Assembly (NCBI GenBank): GCA_020466095.1
Contig: CM035807.1
Coordinates: 98,012,481-98,076,480, forward strand
Source: Chlorops oryzae
Lineage: Eukaryota > Arthropoda > Insecta > Diptera > Chloropidae
Direction of reading: 5' to 3'
DNA: 64,000 nt
In this document: piece by piece, positions 11,761 to 24,412 of the stretch
Position numbering within the stretch: the stretch's first letter is position 1
How the letters are laid out: each line of letters opens with the position of its first letter
Notes under the pieces: model-generated
The model's input: the letters and a program-made list of their open reading frames with translations, nothing else
Told to the model about the DNA's origin: nothing
The model's database searches: none
Translations under genes and position numbers: made by a program

Positions 11761-14700
11761 ATGGATAACTCTCAATGGGAAGTTGTGACCAAATCGAAGA
11801 AACATCGTAATCTGGAAAAGAAGATTGAAACGAAAGCGGAGAACCAACGCTTGGCAGCTTTAAGGCCAAAGCTGGAAGAGATTCGTAAGTTTCAAGTTTC
11901 GTGTTTTGATCAAAAATGCCGACAATTCCACGTCATTAGGTTTTCGATTCTACTACTTCTCGAGTTATCAATTCTATGTGGTCCGATATTTGAATGCCTT
12001 AACATCCCAGGCGGAAATCGTCATATGCATGACTATAGTCATCAATGCTCAAGCAGTTGCACTTTCATGTGTAATAAGAGCAATTTATGAATACTTAAAT
12101 TATGTTGGTTTAAAAAATGCTAACCACAGTTTTTTGTGCAGTCAGTACTAAATACAAGTAAAGTAAAAATTCGAACATTTTTGGATAGCAACCGTTACGC
12201 AGGATCTTGTCTTCAGTAAATCCAATGATTAATAAATACAATTCCCTATCGAATACCACGGACATACAGTATGATTGAATACTCGCTATTATATGCTATT
12301 ACATCGGCGAAAGTACTGAAGTCCTCGACTCTTTGAACTGGGTAACCTTACCTTTGATAACCAATCAACCCATCAACGTTGCCAGGTCTTTTTCGCAATC
12401 GGAATTTTCCGAGTTGTACATTTTCGCATCATATTCCTTGCATTAAGAAAAAAGAGCACATTGAATTTAATTTCAAAAGTTTCAGTAAGCTTCGTTATTC
12501 GTACCGCTGAGATCAAAATGTATGATCTACAATTACCGGATAAAAATACTAGAAAATAGTATATTTCATGTTTCTCTCTATTTGTGTGGTAAGAAGATTT
12601 CATCTTTCTTCATGGTTGAATATTTTGGTAGTTTTCGCAAGGTGAACTTCCTAACAATTATTATGGAAATAACGGTATTTGGAAGATTGTGAGAAGAAAA
12701 AAAAAAAAAAAACAAATGAATACTTTCAAAACATATGTAATTATTATTACATATCTCAAATTATAGTTCCCTCAAAGCAATATCGCAAAATGCTTTCAAA
12801 GAAAGAAGGAAAATCGTCGAAAACCCCATCCCCAACTAAGTCTTCAACATCGATTTCTTCCTCTGACAAGTCGAAATCACCCAAACGAACCTTAGGCAAG
12901 GAAAACGAAAGTAAAAAGGTCCAAAAGCCGCCTCCTAAGAGCGAAAAAAAATCGAGATCTTTGGAATCAGCAATACGCAGTATAACGCCGGAGGATTTTC
13001 ACAAGGAGCTAGCAAATCTTAAAGAAAAATATCCTGGGTCGGAATTGCTATGGCTTCGTGGGGTATATGATTTAAAATATAAAAAAAAAAAACTTTCTAA
13101 AGGAGATTTCAACATATTTTGGCTTTTAGATCTGTACATACTTCAACGTCAATTTGTCCTTCGAAAGCGATCCGACATTTTCTGGAAAGTCCATACACTA
13201 TCCAAGCAATCTTCTTTCCAAAGAACTAAAAGAAACCATCTTGGGCTTTCTCGATTCCATGGGCGAGACGAATCTAACATACTTCTATCATTCCATGTTG
13301 ACCGTGATGTGCGGGGATATGGCAAAAAATTCTCCGGTTGCTGGCTATAAAGTAATACAATAGGAAACGTTTTTTTTTTTTTTTTTCTGTAGAGATGAGA
13401 TGAATTTTTTTTTTTTTTTTGCTTATTGCAGTTGCTGTTGCAATTGATTGGACAGAAATGGCCGAAAATTTGCTCGGACGATATGGCGAAAACGGCTATG
13501 CTGCGCAATTCGTACCAAAATAGGTGCAATATCTGTCTAAGTATATTTTGGGCCATTGCTCAAGGTGGCTACCAAGAGTTGATGCATGGCATTAAGGGTA
13601 AATTGAACACATTGCATTCTTTGTTGGCTTTCTTCTTCAACGAAAAAATCTTACAGTTTGGCAGAATTTGATGCTGACAAATTTAGAAATGCGAAGCTAT
13701 TCGAAATTCGTTGTTGACTATTTGGAGAAAATACTAAATACAGCGGTGGTTCAAAGGTAGCTATAACCGGTTATTGAAGCATGTATATTTCTAATCCAAT
13801 TTTTAGTCTAACAATGGATCAGCAAACATTTTTCGATATTTACAACATACTGCGAGCGCCTTATAGCAGCCTGCCACGAGAGTGTCAGGAATCGTTAAGA
13901 AGAAGTTCGGCAATATTTTTGGTAGGTTAACAAAAGGAAAAAATAACAATTTCGGTATAAAATATTTGTTCTCTCGGCAGCAAAAATATATTGCCTGCTC
14001 AACAAAACATAGTAATATCTTTTTGCAATTGTTTCGTGATATTCAACTTTCCAATACGGACTCAATTGAGCTGGACGGCTGTGTTAGTTGTCTGCTCAGA
14101 AGTGACGATAGCTTTAAGGTTTGGAAAATGAATTTAAAAAAACAAATAATACCTTCTACAATGTTATTAGAAAAAATTGGTAAGTAAATTGGTAAATTGG
14201 ACTCATTAAATTTATATATAAAACATAATTTGTTTTCTTCTAGTTATGGAGTGGAGAAATATTGGTAGTGCCTTAGGAAATTCAAAATCTTTTCAAAAAT
14301 TTCTAATTGAAGCCGAAGAGCTGACGAATGAAATGAGACAATCGAAAAAGAAAAATGCAAGCTTGGACTCGCTTTGTAAGATTTTAGAGGTGAGTGGAAC
14401 TGTATTCTTTATTCAGATTTATTGAAAAAGGTCAGTTTGGTTTGTTTGTTCACTAGGAGTGTATTATGATTTTAAAAGTCTAAAGTTATTTCTCTTGTTA
14501 TTGTTTATCCAATTTTTTATTAATTTTTCCGATTGTGCCACACTTTCCTCTATGAACAAAACACATATATTTAAGTGTAGAAAACATATCCTATTTTCGA
14601 AAAGGTTATTTTATATCATAGCATATTCCTACAGTGTCCGAAATTGCGCAATTTAGAAGCTATCTCAATTTCTATGGAAATGATATCCCAGCTAACCCAT

Positions 14701-17700
14701 TACGATTCTTAAAAATAGCTGAAAAATACAGCAGATAGTTTTATTTAAAAACTTCTATGAAAATAGAAGAAATTATGAAATTTTATTCAAATCCATTAGA
14801 GTTTGGATATAACATCCATCAATAGATACATTTTTAAGCAAATTTTTCAAAGAAAAAAATCATCGATTGCGCAATTTCGGATAATGTGTGTATATTTTTA
14901 CTCCAGAAGTCCTATGTTCTTATAGCCCTGAATTATTGGAACATACCTACAAACCATAGCTGTTAAATTTAAATGTACGATTAGTAATCAATAAGATTAC
15001 ATTTTAAAAATAATTATAATAGTGGGACTCATGCAGATTCGCAAATTGTGGGAAATGAGAAATTTGTCACACAACTGTCAAAATTTATATGAAAATTTAC
15101 GATGGGAAAAGTTGCGAAGGCATTTGCGAAGCTGCATGAGTGACACTAATGACTATAAAATCCTTATGTGAGAAATTCGTGACTATAATTTGATTTGTAA
15201 TGGTAATCATTTGATTATTAGGACAAACAGAAAGGAATCGTAATAATCTTTAACAGCTATGATACAAACTTATGAAATCGGCTGGGGTGTGTAAAATTGA
15301 AACTTAAATCTACTCTGTGTGCATGTGGGTGGCAGCTCTGTCTGGGGTCGGCTCAGAAATCGAAAGATTTGTAGTAATGTGGCCTTTCGGTACTTTTGGT
15401 ATCGATTGTTACTGAATACTTTTGAGAAGTTTCCACCTAGCAAATTTATATACAGTAGTATGCTAAAATGTTAAAATTTTCTCTCTTCACACATCAAGGA
15501 ACTTTTTTTTGAAAGCATTTCCCAAGAAAACGTGAACATATGTTGAAAAAAAAAAACAACAGGCACCGAAAATTTTGAAAAAAAAATGTACGTCAATTAA
15601 AAATAGGTCTGTTCCCGTACTGCACGAAACTGCCCAATTTTCATACAATTAAAAAAAAAATTGGGCAGTTTTGTGCAGTTTGGGAACATACCTTTCAATT
15701 CAAAACCGATTTTGAGTTTTTAAAACTCTTACGTGGGTTAAAAATCCTCAAAAATTGGTTACGTAATACTTGAACGCTCCCATACTTGTTTTCATTGGCC
15801 ATTCGTGCTTCGACTGTTGATGAGAAATATCGAAAAGTATTAAGAAAAAGTCGTAACGTATGATGCGACTAATTGGCAGCATGGAATGTCGTATCGTCTT
15901 GAGGTCGCCATAACCGTCGAATAAGAAGATTGCACTCAATCGTATCGAGTACCCGTTGCTTTCCCCATCACTAGTGAGTTGTGAGAACTGGACGAGAAAT
16001 CATTCAATTTGTGTATTTTATAGAAAAAGATCAAAAATTAGTTAATTCCAGCGGAAACATTTCATGTAATTAAGAAAACATAAATCTCTGAACAAAACTG
16101 CATAAGCTAATTCTTAAAAGTGTATAAATTCAAAAGGAAAAATGCATTTAACAAGCAGTGCACACACACACGCACACAAACTCGTATATACAAACGAAAA
16201 ATCGCTGACGCGTCAGTCGGCGCTGTGCCTGGACTAGTATACATAAAAGGATTCAGGCGGCAGGACGAGCCTGATCTCCGTACTTTCTCAGAGCGAAGTA
16301 CATCCGTGCAAGGACAGGGGGTGGCGATGGGAGGGAGGTCGTCGATTATTTCAAATGGGCGTTAAAACTGAAGCAATTTGAGTTTGGATAAACAGAATTA
16401 TGTGCAGTCGTGTGCTAGCTTATAAACATGCGGTTAACTGAGTCTGATTAGGCTGTGAGAGAGGTGGTAGAGAGTGTGAGCTAGAGAGGGATGGAGGGAG
16501 GGAGACAGAGTTGATTGTTTGGTGTGCGTGGCATTTAAAGTTGCTGCATAAGAATTTTACCATCAAGCAGATTCTTTTCTTCATTCCTAGTTAGTTTATA
16601 TGCTAATGCGGCCAATGGTTTTCTTACACGTGGCATGACGTGAAATTTTGCAGATAAGCTTTCTTTTCGTCGTCTTTCTTTCTCTCTGTTTTTTCCGCCT
16701 GTTATGTTGTCGCCGGCTTTTCAGGTTTTCGTCGTTTTTTTTTTTGTCTATTATTTAATGTCGGTGTCGTATCAATTGATACTTTTCAGACGAAATGCTA
16801 ACAATTTGGGATGCAATTTAATTCTCGGCCTTTTCATATAATTGCCAATAATTAACACAATCCCTTCTATTCATCTGCTGGGCACATATAATATGTTTGT
16901 GTTTACAAAGAACTCGGCTCATTTGTTTATAAAAGTCAATGTAAACGGTCTTTATATACATACTGTCGAGGGTATATTGCGTTTGTGCGTACGTGTGTAA
17001 AATCCAGAACCATTCAAAATATGTCCGTCTGTTTTCTTATCGAAGGAGTTGAGTTGTCTTCACGAAAATTTGTATGCGTGCTCACGGGGACATGAGTGGA
17101 CCCGATCGGACCATTTTTAGGGGTACCTCCAGTACTAGGGTCTGTTAAAAATTTCACAAAAATTGCAATAAAACTACACATTACATACACATTAAGAATA
17201 AAATTATAAAAAAAAAAATGAAAAGTGGGCGTGGCTATATCGCGTTATTTGGCAATTGTCTCTTACAACTCAAATTCAAGGACTTCAAGTAATGTTGTAC
17301 AGTTATTAACATCCTCTACAAAAAATTGTTCTTGATCGTGCAATTTTTAGGGTGCCTCCAGTCTAGGGTATGTCACAAAAATCCCAAAAACAGTTCTAAA
17401 ATCCGAATTTCGAGAAATATTTCTATGAAGTTCGAATATTGAGCATAAAATTTAGATCTTAGAGTAGATTTAAAATAATTTGGAAAAGTGGGCGTGGCAC
17501 AAGGACGTTTTTCATAAAGGAATTGAACAAATTTTGGCATATGAGGGCGCCATATGGTCTTGAAAATCTCCTTCAATACTCTGCCTTAATAGCCGTGGCC
17601 TTTCGGGGTATGTCGAATATTGTGTTGTTAGGCTCGCTTGACTATAACACCCTTAATTATTTTGTGTGTGCAGATCTGTTTGAAGGTCTTAGATGAATTT

Positions 17701-20700
17701 CTCACTCTCAACAAATGTTCATCGCTTTCACAATTAGTGAAGGAAAAATTAATGGAAATTGAATTTATGTAGTTTGGAGCTTGTATATTGCAATTGGTTA
17801 TCTGTAAACAATTTCTATTTATAAAAGTTCAAAGGTTGCTATTGATTGTATTCAGCTCTGTTGTTTCGATGCTGTTTGAAGTTTGAAGAGAAAGGCAGGG
17901 AAAGTGAGAGATAACACTTAGTTGAGGAGAGCTCATACACCGCGAATGCATCGAAACATAAATCAATAGCAACCATAAGTGAGGGAGCCAAAGTCGATTC
18001 GATTCGATTTTTTTTTTTTAAGTATATTATTTTATGGCGGTTATGAATCTAAATGTGGCGGTGACAGAGAGCAAGCTGTTTTTATGGCATATTTGGAATA
18101 CGAAATTTGGCTTTTGGCACAATTCCAGTGAAATATAACTGCTAAAAAGTTATTAGATTTTTCTTTTGTTGTTTATTGCCTTCATTTTGCGTTTGTTAAC
18201 AATTATTTACAAGGCCTTTTGGTCATATCGTCTTGCTCGAGTGCAGTAGTCAATGCAAAGAACACACACAGCCAAACATATTTGTTTAAAAAAAAAAAGA
18301 AAGAAACTGCTCATTGGAAAATGTAAAAAAACAACCGGTTTTGTTTTTATTTTAAACATATATTAACATTCATTTAAAATGCTTTTTAAATATCCTACAC
18401 TTGAAAAAATACAATTTTCATTTTCTCATATTGAACAGAAAAAATTTCAATAAAGCGAATGTGTAAAGTCGAACCCTCACAATTGTCACCGATTGGAGTC
18501 TTCCGAAATTTCTTTAAAATTTTTAAAGAAATTTCGTCAAATACTATCGCTCCATAGTTTCTTATTAATATTCCTATTGGCATTTTTATTTAACCCTGCA
18601 TCGTTATGCTTTATATTACATATGGGCAATTCCACAAGAAACGGTCCCACCGGTGACACCCGTGACAATCATTCCGAGCGAAAATTGCATAATTTCAGTG
18701 CCTTACTATTTTTAAAGGCTTTGAAAAACTAGAATGCTTTTAAATTACGTCCTTTTTCTTCATTAAAATGAGCTTAAAACCTAAAAAATAAGTGTCACAG
18801 GTGGGACAGTATTCATGGAATTGCCCATATGGCAAATTTATACATTCTTATTTTTTCGTAGAAGCTTACACAGTGTACTCTCTACTTCCGGATACCCCTC
18901 TTAAACGGACACTATTTAGGGAATGCTCTAGTATTCCTGATTCTCAAATAGTTTCCTCTTAAGCGGACATACTTTTCTGTACCATATGTGTCCGCTCTCA
19001 AAATCGACTCTCAATTAGTATGTATGTATAATTGAATTATAGCCTCCTTCCTTTTGCGGGAAAAAATTCTTCCGAACATAAATAAAAGTTTCCGGAATAT
19101 TGCAAATTTTGTCAGTAAACCCAGAAAAATTTAAGAATCCTCTAAATAGAACAATTTTGTGGCCGCGCCTTATAGCTAAATCTAAATGATGAGGTTCCTT
19201 GATGATATATGACGTTCCAGGGTTTACCTTATTTTGAACAATTTGAAACCAATTTGAGCGAATTTCATTTGACGCCACCAAAAGTTTGCAATTGACTCCG
19301 TTCGACTTTATCATCATCTTCCCTTTTCGCTATTTTCTCTTTTGCTAATTGAAACTTATGAAATCAGTTTTAGCTAAATTGAAATCTTAGTTAAATTACG
19401 AGAAAAAAAAATCCTCAAAAAGATTCCTTCTCGCAACAATGGTATTAAACAACAAAAACACCAAGAACAAACAAACCAAACAACCTGCGGTGCAGCAACA
19501 GCAACAACAAATACGTAAAAAGGTAAGCTGAGGGTTGAAAATTGAAAAAAATAATTCCGTTTTGTTTTGCTTCAAAAATTTAGAGCGCGCAGCAGGCGAC
19601 GTCGCAACAGAAGAAGAAACAATCGGAAGCGAGCGAAAAGAAATCTGGATGCTGCAAATGGCTATTGGGCAGCTTGATTCTGATTGCTTTGATCGCTGGT
19701 GCTTTGACCTACGATACCAATGTGAATGGCCGCGGCGTTTTTGCCGCCTCAGCGACGGGCAAAATGCTCAAAAACGCTGGACTTCTACCGTACGCTGAGA
19801 AGGCATGGTACGTCCCCATGTCGGCAGCGGCGCGAGCTTACAAATGGGCCGAGGTCCATGTACCGCCGTACGCGAAACCGGCGGGCCAGCTCGCCTGTGA
19901 TCTCTACAAAATGGCACGGAATTCAGTTTGCGGGGCATACGAAGTGATCAGCAATTATGTTGCGGTGAAGCTGCCAGTCGCTGGAGCTTTCGTAAGTTCT
20001 AATCAAATAATTTGAACGTAGTGCTTCTCTCACCGATTGCCAGCAATGAATGAAGAAAGATGGAATCTAGCTTGTTGAGATCATCATCATCGATTGGTCT
20101 TTAATTCTTTTTTCTGTTGCTCTTTCGTGTATTCATCGAATGAGTCGAACGGAGGCTGTCTCTTTTGATACAAAACCTGTTCGATTCGGCCTATTTCGGT
20201 GAATCATTAGAATAAGCTATCAGCTAGTACAAATTATATATGTTGTTGCATCATTTTGACTTCTTAAGTTGCTTCTTCACTTGGCAAGTAAAGCGCTTTT
20301 CCTTCCTGAAGAATCAAGTTTTCTTGCTCTAAAACTTTCTATCAAGAACAATTTTACCGGCTGAAAACGCTTTTTGATCATCCACACTTGGCAAGCGAAA
20401 GCAAAATGCGTGCGGAAAGCGCTTTACTTACCAAGTGGGGAAGCAACTTTATGCTAAAAGTTGAAATTTATTTACTTGTTTTCCTTGCTTGCAGCTAGAG
20501 CAATACATTCCTGGATCATCAGCTCATATTGAAAACGCGTATTCAACTGTCAAAAATGCAACAATCTACGCTCGAGACGTTTCTGTCGACTTCGTTTATG
20601 AGCGGGTTTTAGTGTAAGTTCGCTTGATAAATTGTAAAAAAAAAAAAAAAATTCTTAAATTAACATTTCAAAATATCCTTTCAGTGGCAAATTGTCTCCT

Positions 20701-20799
20701 ACAAATATTCAGAAGGCGCTAAATGAGACACAAAACGCTGCATGGGATTACTATTACGTATTCCATAAAAAAGTTGATGCCTACGCTAAGCTGAAATGA
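11761..20799 (+). CDS. TMEM214: TMEM214-like ER membrane protein, 12 coding exons
   Basis: Coding exons with matching phases: 11761-11884, 12767-13062, 13130-13351, 13432-13597, 13657-13756, 13807-13921, 13981-14179, 14244-14389, (optional 19439-19522), 19584-19991, 20495-20613, 20685-20799. The sum is 697 residues, or 669 without the optional exon; human TMEM214 is 689. The N-terminus carries WEVVTKSKK, which recalls the human WEVVKKG start. A basic Ser/Lys-rich linker follows. The conserved block runs through LESAIRSITPEDF, LLWLRG, YPSNLLSKELK, FWAIAQGG and HGIKVWQNLML. A Lys-rich stretch precedes one strong membrane helix (LLGSLILIALIAGALTY), then an amphipathic C-terminal part. Human TMEM214 is an ER protein reported to anchor procaspase-4 during ER stress; that role here is inference. 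Exons 1-8 are separated from the C-terminal exons by a 5-kb intron, so two genes are formally possible, but the joined length argues for one. Confidence 0.9.
14631..14890. mobile_element. MITE with TGTCCGAAATTGCGCAAT ends
   Basis: The left end CAGTGTCCGAAATTGCGCAA and right end TTGCGCAATTTCGGATAATG are inverted copies over about 18 bp. The 260-bp body is non-coding. It lies inside the TMEM214 intron. Confidence 0.65.
15020..15149. mobile_element. MITE with TAGTG-GACTCATGCAG ends
   Basis: The left end TAGTGGGACTCATGCAG is followed by ATTCGCAAAT. The right end ATTTGCGAAGCTGCATGAG is followed by TGACACTA. They form terminal inverted repeats of about 27 bp with a few mismatches, in a 130-bp element without coding capacity. 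Confidence 0.7.
15605..15693. mobile_element. miniature hairpin element
   Basis: The arm AGGTCTGTTCCCGTACTGCA runs on through AAACTGCCCAATTTT. It is mirrored by AAAATTGGGCAGTTTT followed by GTGCAGTTTGGGAACATACC. The loop is short and A-rich. About 90 bp in all, almost a perfect foldback. Confidence 0.7.
17110..17510. repeat. imperfect tandem duplication, about 230 bp unit
   Basis: Two segments, from about 17115 and about 17340, share TTTTTAGGG-TACCTCCAGT, CTAGGGTCTGT or CTAGGGTATGT, and AAAGTGGGCGTGGC in the same order. Divergence is substantial, so it is an old duplication or two copies of a repeat family. Confidence 0.55.
18623..18827. mobile_element. MITE with TGGGCAATTCCA ends and TA duplication
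   Basis: The left end is TA-TGGGCAATTCCA and the right end is TGGAATTGCCCA-TA. An inner pair, CGGTCCCACCGGTGACAC and GTGTCACAGGTGGGACAG, extends the inverted repeat. 205 bp, non-coding, in the TMEM214 intron. Confidence 0.72.
18871..19005. mobile_element. MITE, CAGTGTACTCTC family, truncated copy
   Basis: It begins CAGTGTACTCTC and continues through ACGGACACTATTTAGGGAAT, CTCAAATAGTTTCCTC and AAGCGGACATAC, collinear with the copy at 1797-2124. The right end is lost after GTGTCCGCTCTC. It preserves the uninterrupted site in which the 1.88-kb insertion lies. Confidence 0.65.
19391..19522 (+). other. optional TMEM214 exon or alternative first exon
   Basis: ATG at 19439 opens 28 codons rich in Asn, Lys and Gln, ending at the donor GTAAGC with phase 0. 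The next exon also starts in phase 0 with Ser-Ala-Gln-Gln. Upstream, the same frame is open back to the acceptor-like TCTTAG at 19385-19390. It could therefore be an internal cassette exon joined to exon 8, or the start of a short isoform containing only the membrane-anchored C-terminal domain. Exon 8 could also splice directly to 19584, because all phases agree. Confidence 0.5.
20266..20450. mobile_element. MITE in a TMEM214 intron
   Basis: The left arm AAGTTGCTTCTTCACTTGGC runs on through AAGTAAAGCGCTTTTCC. It is inverted at GGAAAGCGCTTTACTTACC followed by AAGTGGGGAAGCAACTT. About 185 bp with arms of about 36 bp. It lies between the exons at 19991 and 20495. Confidence 0.7.
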
Positions 20800-20831
20800 T
20801 TCCAAGAAAGCAACATATACACCGATCAAGA

Positions 20832-20891
20832 AATAAACCGAAAGAACCACAACACCCAAGAATGAAAAAGCAAAAAAAAAAGAAAAATAAA
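20832..20891 (+). terminator. polyA signals of TMEM214
   Basis: AATAAA occurs at 20832-20837 and again at 20886-20891, within 100 bases of the TMEM214 stop codon at 20797-20799. Confidence 0.55.
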
Positions 20892-22150
20892 GAAAGCTAA
20901 ATAGTCATCATTAAGAATAATAAATATATAAAAAAAAAAAAGAATAACATACGAGGGAGGATCAATGCACTATTATCAAATCATCCATTTCACTTGAGTG
21001 TAGTCCTTGTTGAATCTTTAGAATAAAAATGTAGAAGAAAAAAAAAACGGAGTGAAGATAAAAAATGAATGATGAAAAATAATAATGGGGGAGAGAAAAA
21101 TTTTGTATGTTTCACATTTACGTATATGTTTTGTATGACCGATCCATTTATTCGATTCTTCGTGCTATGTTGAATTTCTTTTCTAGATTACTCATTAAGT
21201 TGTTCTCCCTTACCTATCCAATGAACAAGTTAAGATTTATAGGAAATTTAATTTTTTTATTTCAATTTTTGCATTGCGTTTTTTCAAGTAAATTATTCTG
21301 AACTGGTTAAATAAATACGATTATGTTTAAGTAAAACAATTGAATGATATTGATTAAAGTGAAATAGAAATTCATATTTTTAAAGGCGTGTGCACGAGGC
21401 AAGCATTTTTTCTATCCTCAGCTTCAAAATTTCTCGATCCATAGAAATCGCCAACCCCTACCTCCGAATGGATCTTGCGTAATAATCTCATTAAGCTTTC
21501 GAAAGTTTCTGTTCCGAATATATATATGTATACATATATATATCTATATATATATATATATATTTTTTAGCTTGGATTAAATGCTTGTGCTAGGTTCTTG
21601 AATCGATTTCCAATAAAAATTCCAGCTTATAAGCATAATTCTTAAGAGATTTTGTGACATATTCCAATTAACATTTTAAATGCATTTTTATTTAGTAATT
21701 TCTGTCACTTTATTTATAAATTTTGAATTTTGAGTTGTTGTAAATTTTGAGAATTATAATAAAAGGTTTTAAAAAATATAAGATAATAGCTGTTTGCCCT
21801 TCAACATCGAGGTCCTAATGTTTTTTTTTTTTTTTTTATTCAATATTTCCCTCGTCGTTGTAGAGCATCATTAGGACGAAAAATTATACTAATTGGAAAA
21901 TACCGTTCCACATTTTAAGACGATCGACATTTTTTTCCAAACAAAACTTAAATGTTTTAAACACCACCAGCTGACACCTTTGTTAACTCCCGCACATATT
22001 TTGATATGCGGCCCATTTTTTATTCCTCCATACATACTTTATGTCTGTAACTTTTTGCAATATTCGATGTTTTGTTATGTTCGTAATGTGCTGTATATCT
22101 AACATTATTTTTTATATGTTAATATTTACTGATTCTAAATTATTTATATT
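20892..22150. other. intergenic, no gene seen
   Basis: AT-rich sequence with a (TA)n tract at about 21519-21566 and a poly-T run near 21820-21838. No coding exon supported. Confidence 0.5.
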
Positions 22151-22364
22151 CAGCCCGATTCTCCATATTACCGGGGAACGAAATCCCGAGGAATTTACGT
22201 TTCTCGAGAGTAAACTTTTTCATTTTTAAATATTTGGTGGAAGAGATTTGATGGGGAATAGGAATTCGACCCATACCCATAATTTTCCTTACCTTATCTA
22301 TTTAAAAATGGAGAATTTTAGTCTCGAGAAAATTAAATCCCGGAAATATTTAGAATCGGGCTGA
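22151..22364. mobile_element. MITE, family A (AGCCCGATTCT ends), copy 2
   Basis: It starts CAGCCCGATTCTCCATATT and ends AATATTTAGAATCGGGCTG, exact inverses over the outer 11 bases and similar further in. The arms contain CTCGAGA on both sides. The centre matches the copy at 8757-8988. 214 bp, non-coding. Confidence 0.75.
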
Positions 22365-23261
22365 TTAACCAAAATTTGATTTTGGTAATGGAAATATGGA
22401 TCACGGATGAACATTATTCTTCAAATAAAATTCGTCGCCGTCTATGAAATTATTAAGAATTTTTAGTGTCTGCTTATTAATGTAATATATTTTTTAACAT
22501 TGCAAATGGATCATCAAAATATTTTGTGAGGTGTCTCGCCTTATGTGCTATTTGGCTTAGGAGTTTCTCTAGATGATCCTCCATTGCAATATCAGCCACT
22601 ATTAACGATGTTGAAGATGTCATCTTCTGCGATCCTTGTGATAAAATATTTCTATTAGATTCCTGGTCGGTTTTAAGAGTGTAAAATCAGCTCTCTGTTA
22701 TTTCCCTCGAAAAACAATTACCACTTCATATGGCCTTCCTTGATTTGGAAAAGTCATTTGATCGTGTTCCTCGTGGTCTTATATCGTATGCTATAAGTAG
22801 GGGAAAAAACAATTGATAAGAAAATCGGGCATGGTGGAACCTCCTCGTTTATGTTTATATTTAGGACAGACCAGGAAGGGCAGCAGTGAAGTTAAGGTCA
22901 GGTTAAAAGTAAATCGTGAAAAATTCCCAAAAAAATCAGAAAACTGTGGGATCTTGCGGAATTGATGGATTGTCTACTTGCGAAAACAAACCGGTTTGGA
23001 TCACTGAATGTACATAGCTAGTCCCGATCAAGTAGAAGTTCGGAGGTAAGCTCCAGAAGACACTTCTTAATTCCTAATCACTACATCATTTTCGTATTTC
23101 GAACACTCTTGACAAGGTTCATTTAGTTGAACATGTTTAAATTTTTATTAAATTTTTTTAAATTAATTTTTTTTTTTTTTATAGAAAATTTTGTTGATTT
23201 AATACTTGGTTTTGACTTTTTTTGTTATTTTTTTTTTTTATTACCAAAGGTCGCATTTTCA
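22365..23261. other. intergenic with a LINE scrap
   Basis: Apart from the short reverse-transcriptase remnant at about 22717-22802 I see no gene. The region just upstream of 23261 is poly-T rich and precedes the SAM-domain gene. Confidence 0.5.
22717..22802 (+). pseudogene. reverse transcriptase fragment of a LINE
   Basis: One frame reads PLHMAFLDLEKSFDRVPRGL. This is the first conserved aspartate block of LINE-type reverse transcriptases (the F-L-D-L-E-K-A-F-D-R-V-P-R signature, common in RTE/BovB-like and related clades). The rest of the domain is absent or scrambled, so it is a decayed scrap. Confidence 0.6.
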
Positions 23262-24412
23262 ATGGAAGTTACGAAAGAACGAAATAAAAGGTTAATTAAA
23301 ATTTTTTTATAGCATAAATGAAGTCAATGCAAACGTTAGGGATGATAGATGCTGGCACTTTTGCCATAAAAATCTAAGATTTAGGGAACACTTCTTTTAT
23401 TTAATTTTTTTCATTTAAATGTCAGTAGATTAGCTGGTCGGCATTATTATTTTTCGGACGCGGATGATTCTTTCGTAAGGAATTACAAACCTTCGGGACG
23501 TAATCCTTTAGATAAATTTGTGTTTCGATTGCCTGACATATTAATTAGACCACTAAAGTTTGACAAAGATGCTACCCCGATAGCCTTTCGATTGGGTCCC
23601 GAAAGCCTACTTGATATGACAACGAAAATTGTACAAAAATGGGAGTTGCCAAGCGTCTATACGTGGTCGGTCGAGCAGGTATGTCAATGGATACGCGAAT
23701 ACGGTTATCCACAATATCAGGTAATTAGCTGTTGAGATGAATTGAATATTATCTTTGGCAATTTGTTCATTTTTTCTTTCGTCCTTCGAAGAATATATTT
23801 CGCGGTAATATGATAAACGGACGAACACTGTTGCTCGTGGACGCGTCTGCTCTTCCAGCCATGAATATCAAAGATTTCGATCATATACGTCACATCACTT
23901 ACGGTATACGCTGTCTCTTTCAGTTCGAAGTGACCATGTTTGGACGTAGCATAGCATTGCCGCCAGAGAACTACCTCGAACTCTATAAATTATTTCGCGT
24001 TAAAAGTGGATTAAAATTTGAACGCTCGAGCATTCTGGACTTATGGCGGCTTATGCAATTGGTAGCGCCAATTATTAATCCGACAGATCACTGGCAAACA
24101 CTGGAAGTGGCATTGGGCCATCAGCCAGAGCCACCAGCAATACGAATCGGACGTTTGAAACGTGAAATGCCCCAAGAGCCGGTGAAATTGGAGCCCTCTA
24201 ACGACGCTCGACATAGCAAAGTATGTGCCTGCGTTCCACCTTGCGAATGCTCCTGGAATGCAAGGCGTTTACGTCGACCATGGAAGTTGAAGGCGTTACA
24301 AATAGAACATGCCTTGTGGTTACAAAGAACAACTGGCGTTCTACTTCTATTGAGAAGACTCTACCCCGAGCGCTATAATGCCGCCAAATCTAGACCCCTG
24401 TTAAGTTTTTAA
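23262..24412 (+). CDS. SAMD15: SAM-domain protein, SAMD15-like, three exons
   Basis: Exon 2 is 23426-23720 (acceptor ATGTCAG, donor GTAATT). Exon 3 is 23792-24412 (acceptor CTTCGAAG) and ends in TAA. Two first exons fit the phase: 23262-23290 (ATG then nine codons) or 23318-23334 (ATG then five), giving 314 or 310 residues. A sterile alpha motif domain spans about residues 88-155, with WSVEQVCQWI, YPQYQ, INGRTLL and MNIKDFDHI. Downstream come FGRSIALP and LYK, which recall the C-terminal FKRSISLP-LYL block of vertebrate SAMD15. A short Cys-rich patch (CACVPPCEC) follows. SAM domains usually mediate protein or RNA binding; the role of SAMD15 is unknown. Exons 2 and 3 are firm; the start is not. 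Confidence 0.85.

Larger units (their letters stand above)
14390..19390 (+). other. large TMEM214 intron rich in MITEs
   Basis: It starts at the donor GTGAGTGG after exon 8. It contains inverted-repeat elements at 14631-14890, 15020-15149, 15605-15693, 18623-18827 and 18871-19005, an imperfect duplication near 17120 and 17345, and CA and TTTC simple repeats. No transposase or other gene is visible. It ends at the acceptor before 19439 or 19584, depending on the isoform. Confidence 0.65.

Noticed and set aside
16120..16365. Open frame with a CATAAAAGG TATA-like box nearby at about 16240
   Set aside because: No splice sites, homology or conserved start context; it lies within the TMEM214 intron and the TATA-like word alone is not enough.
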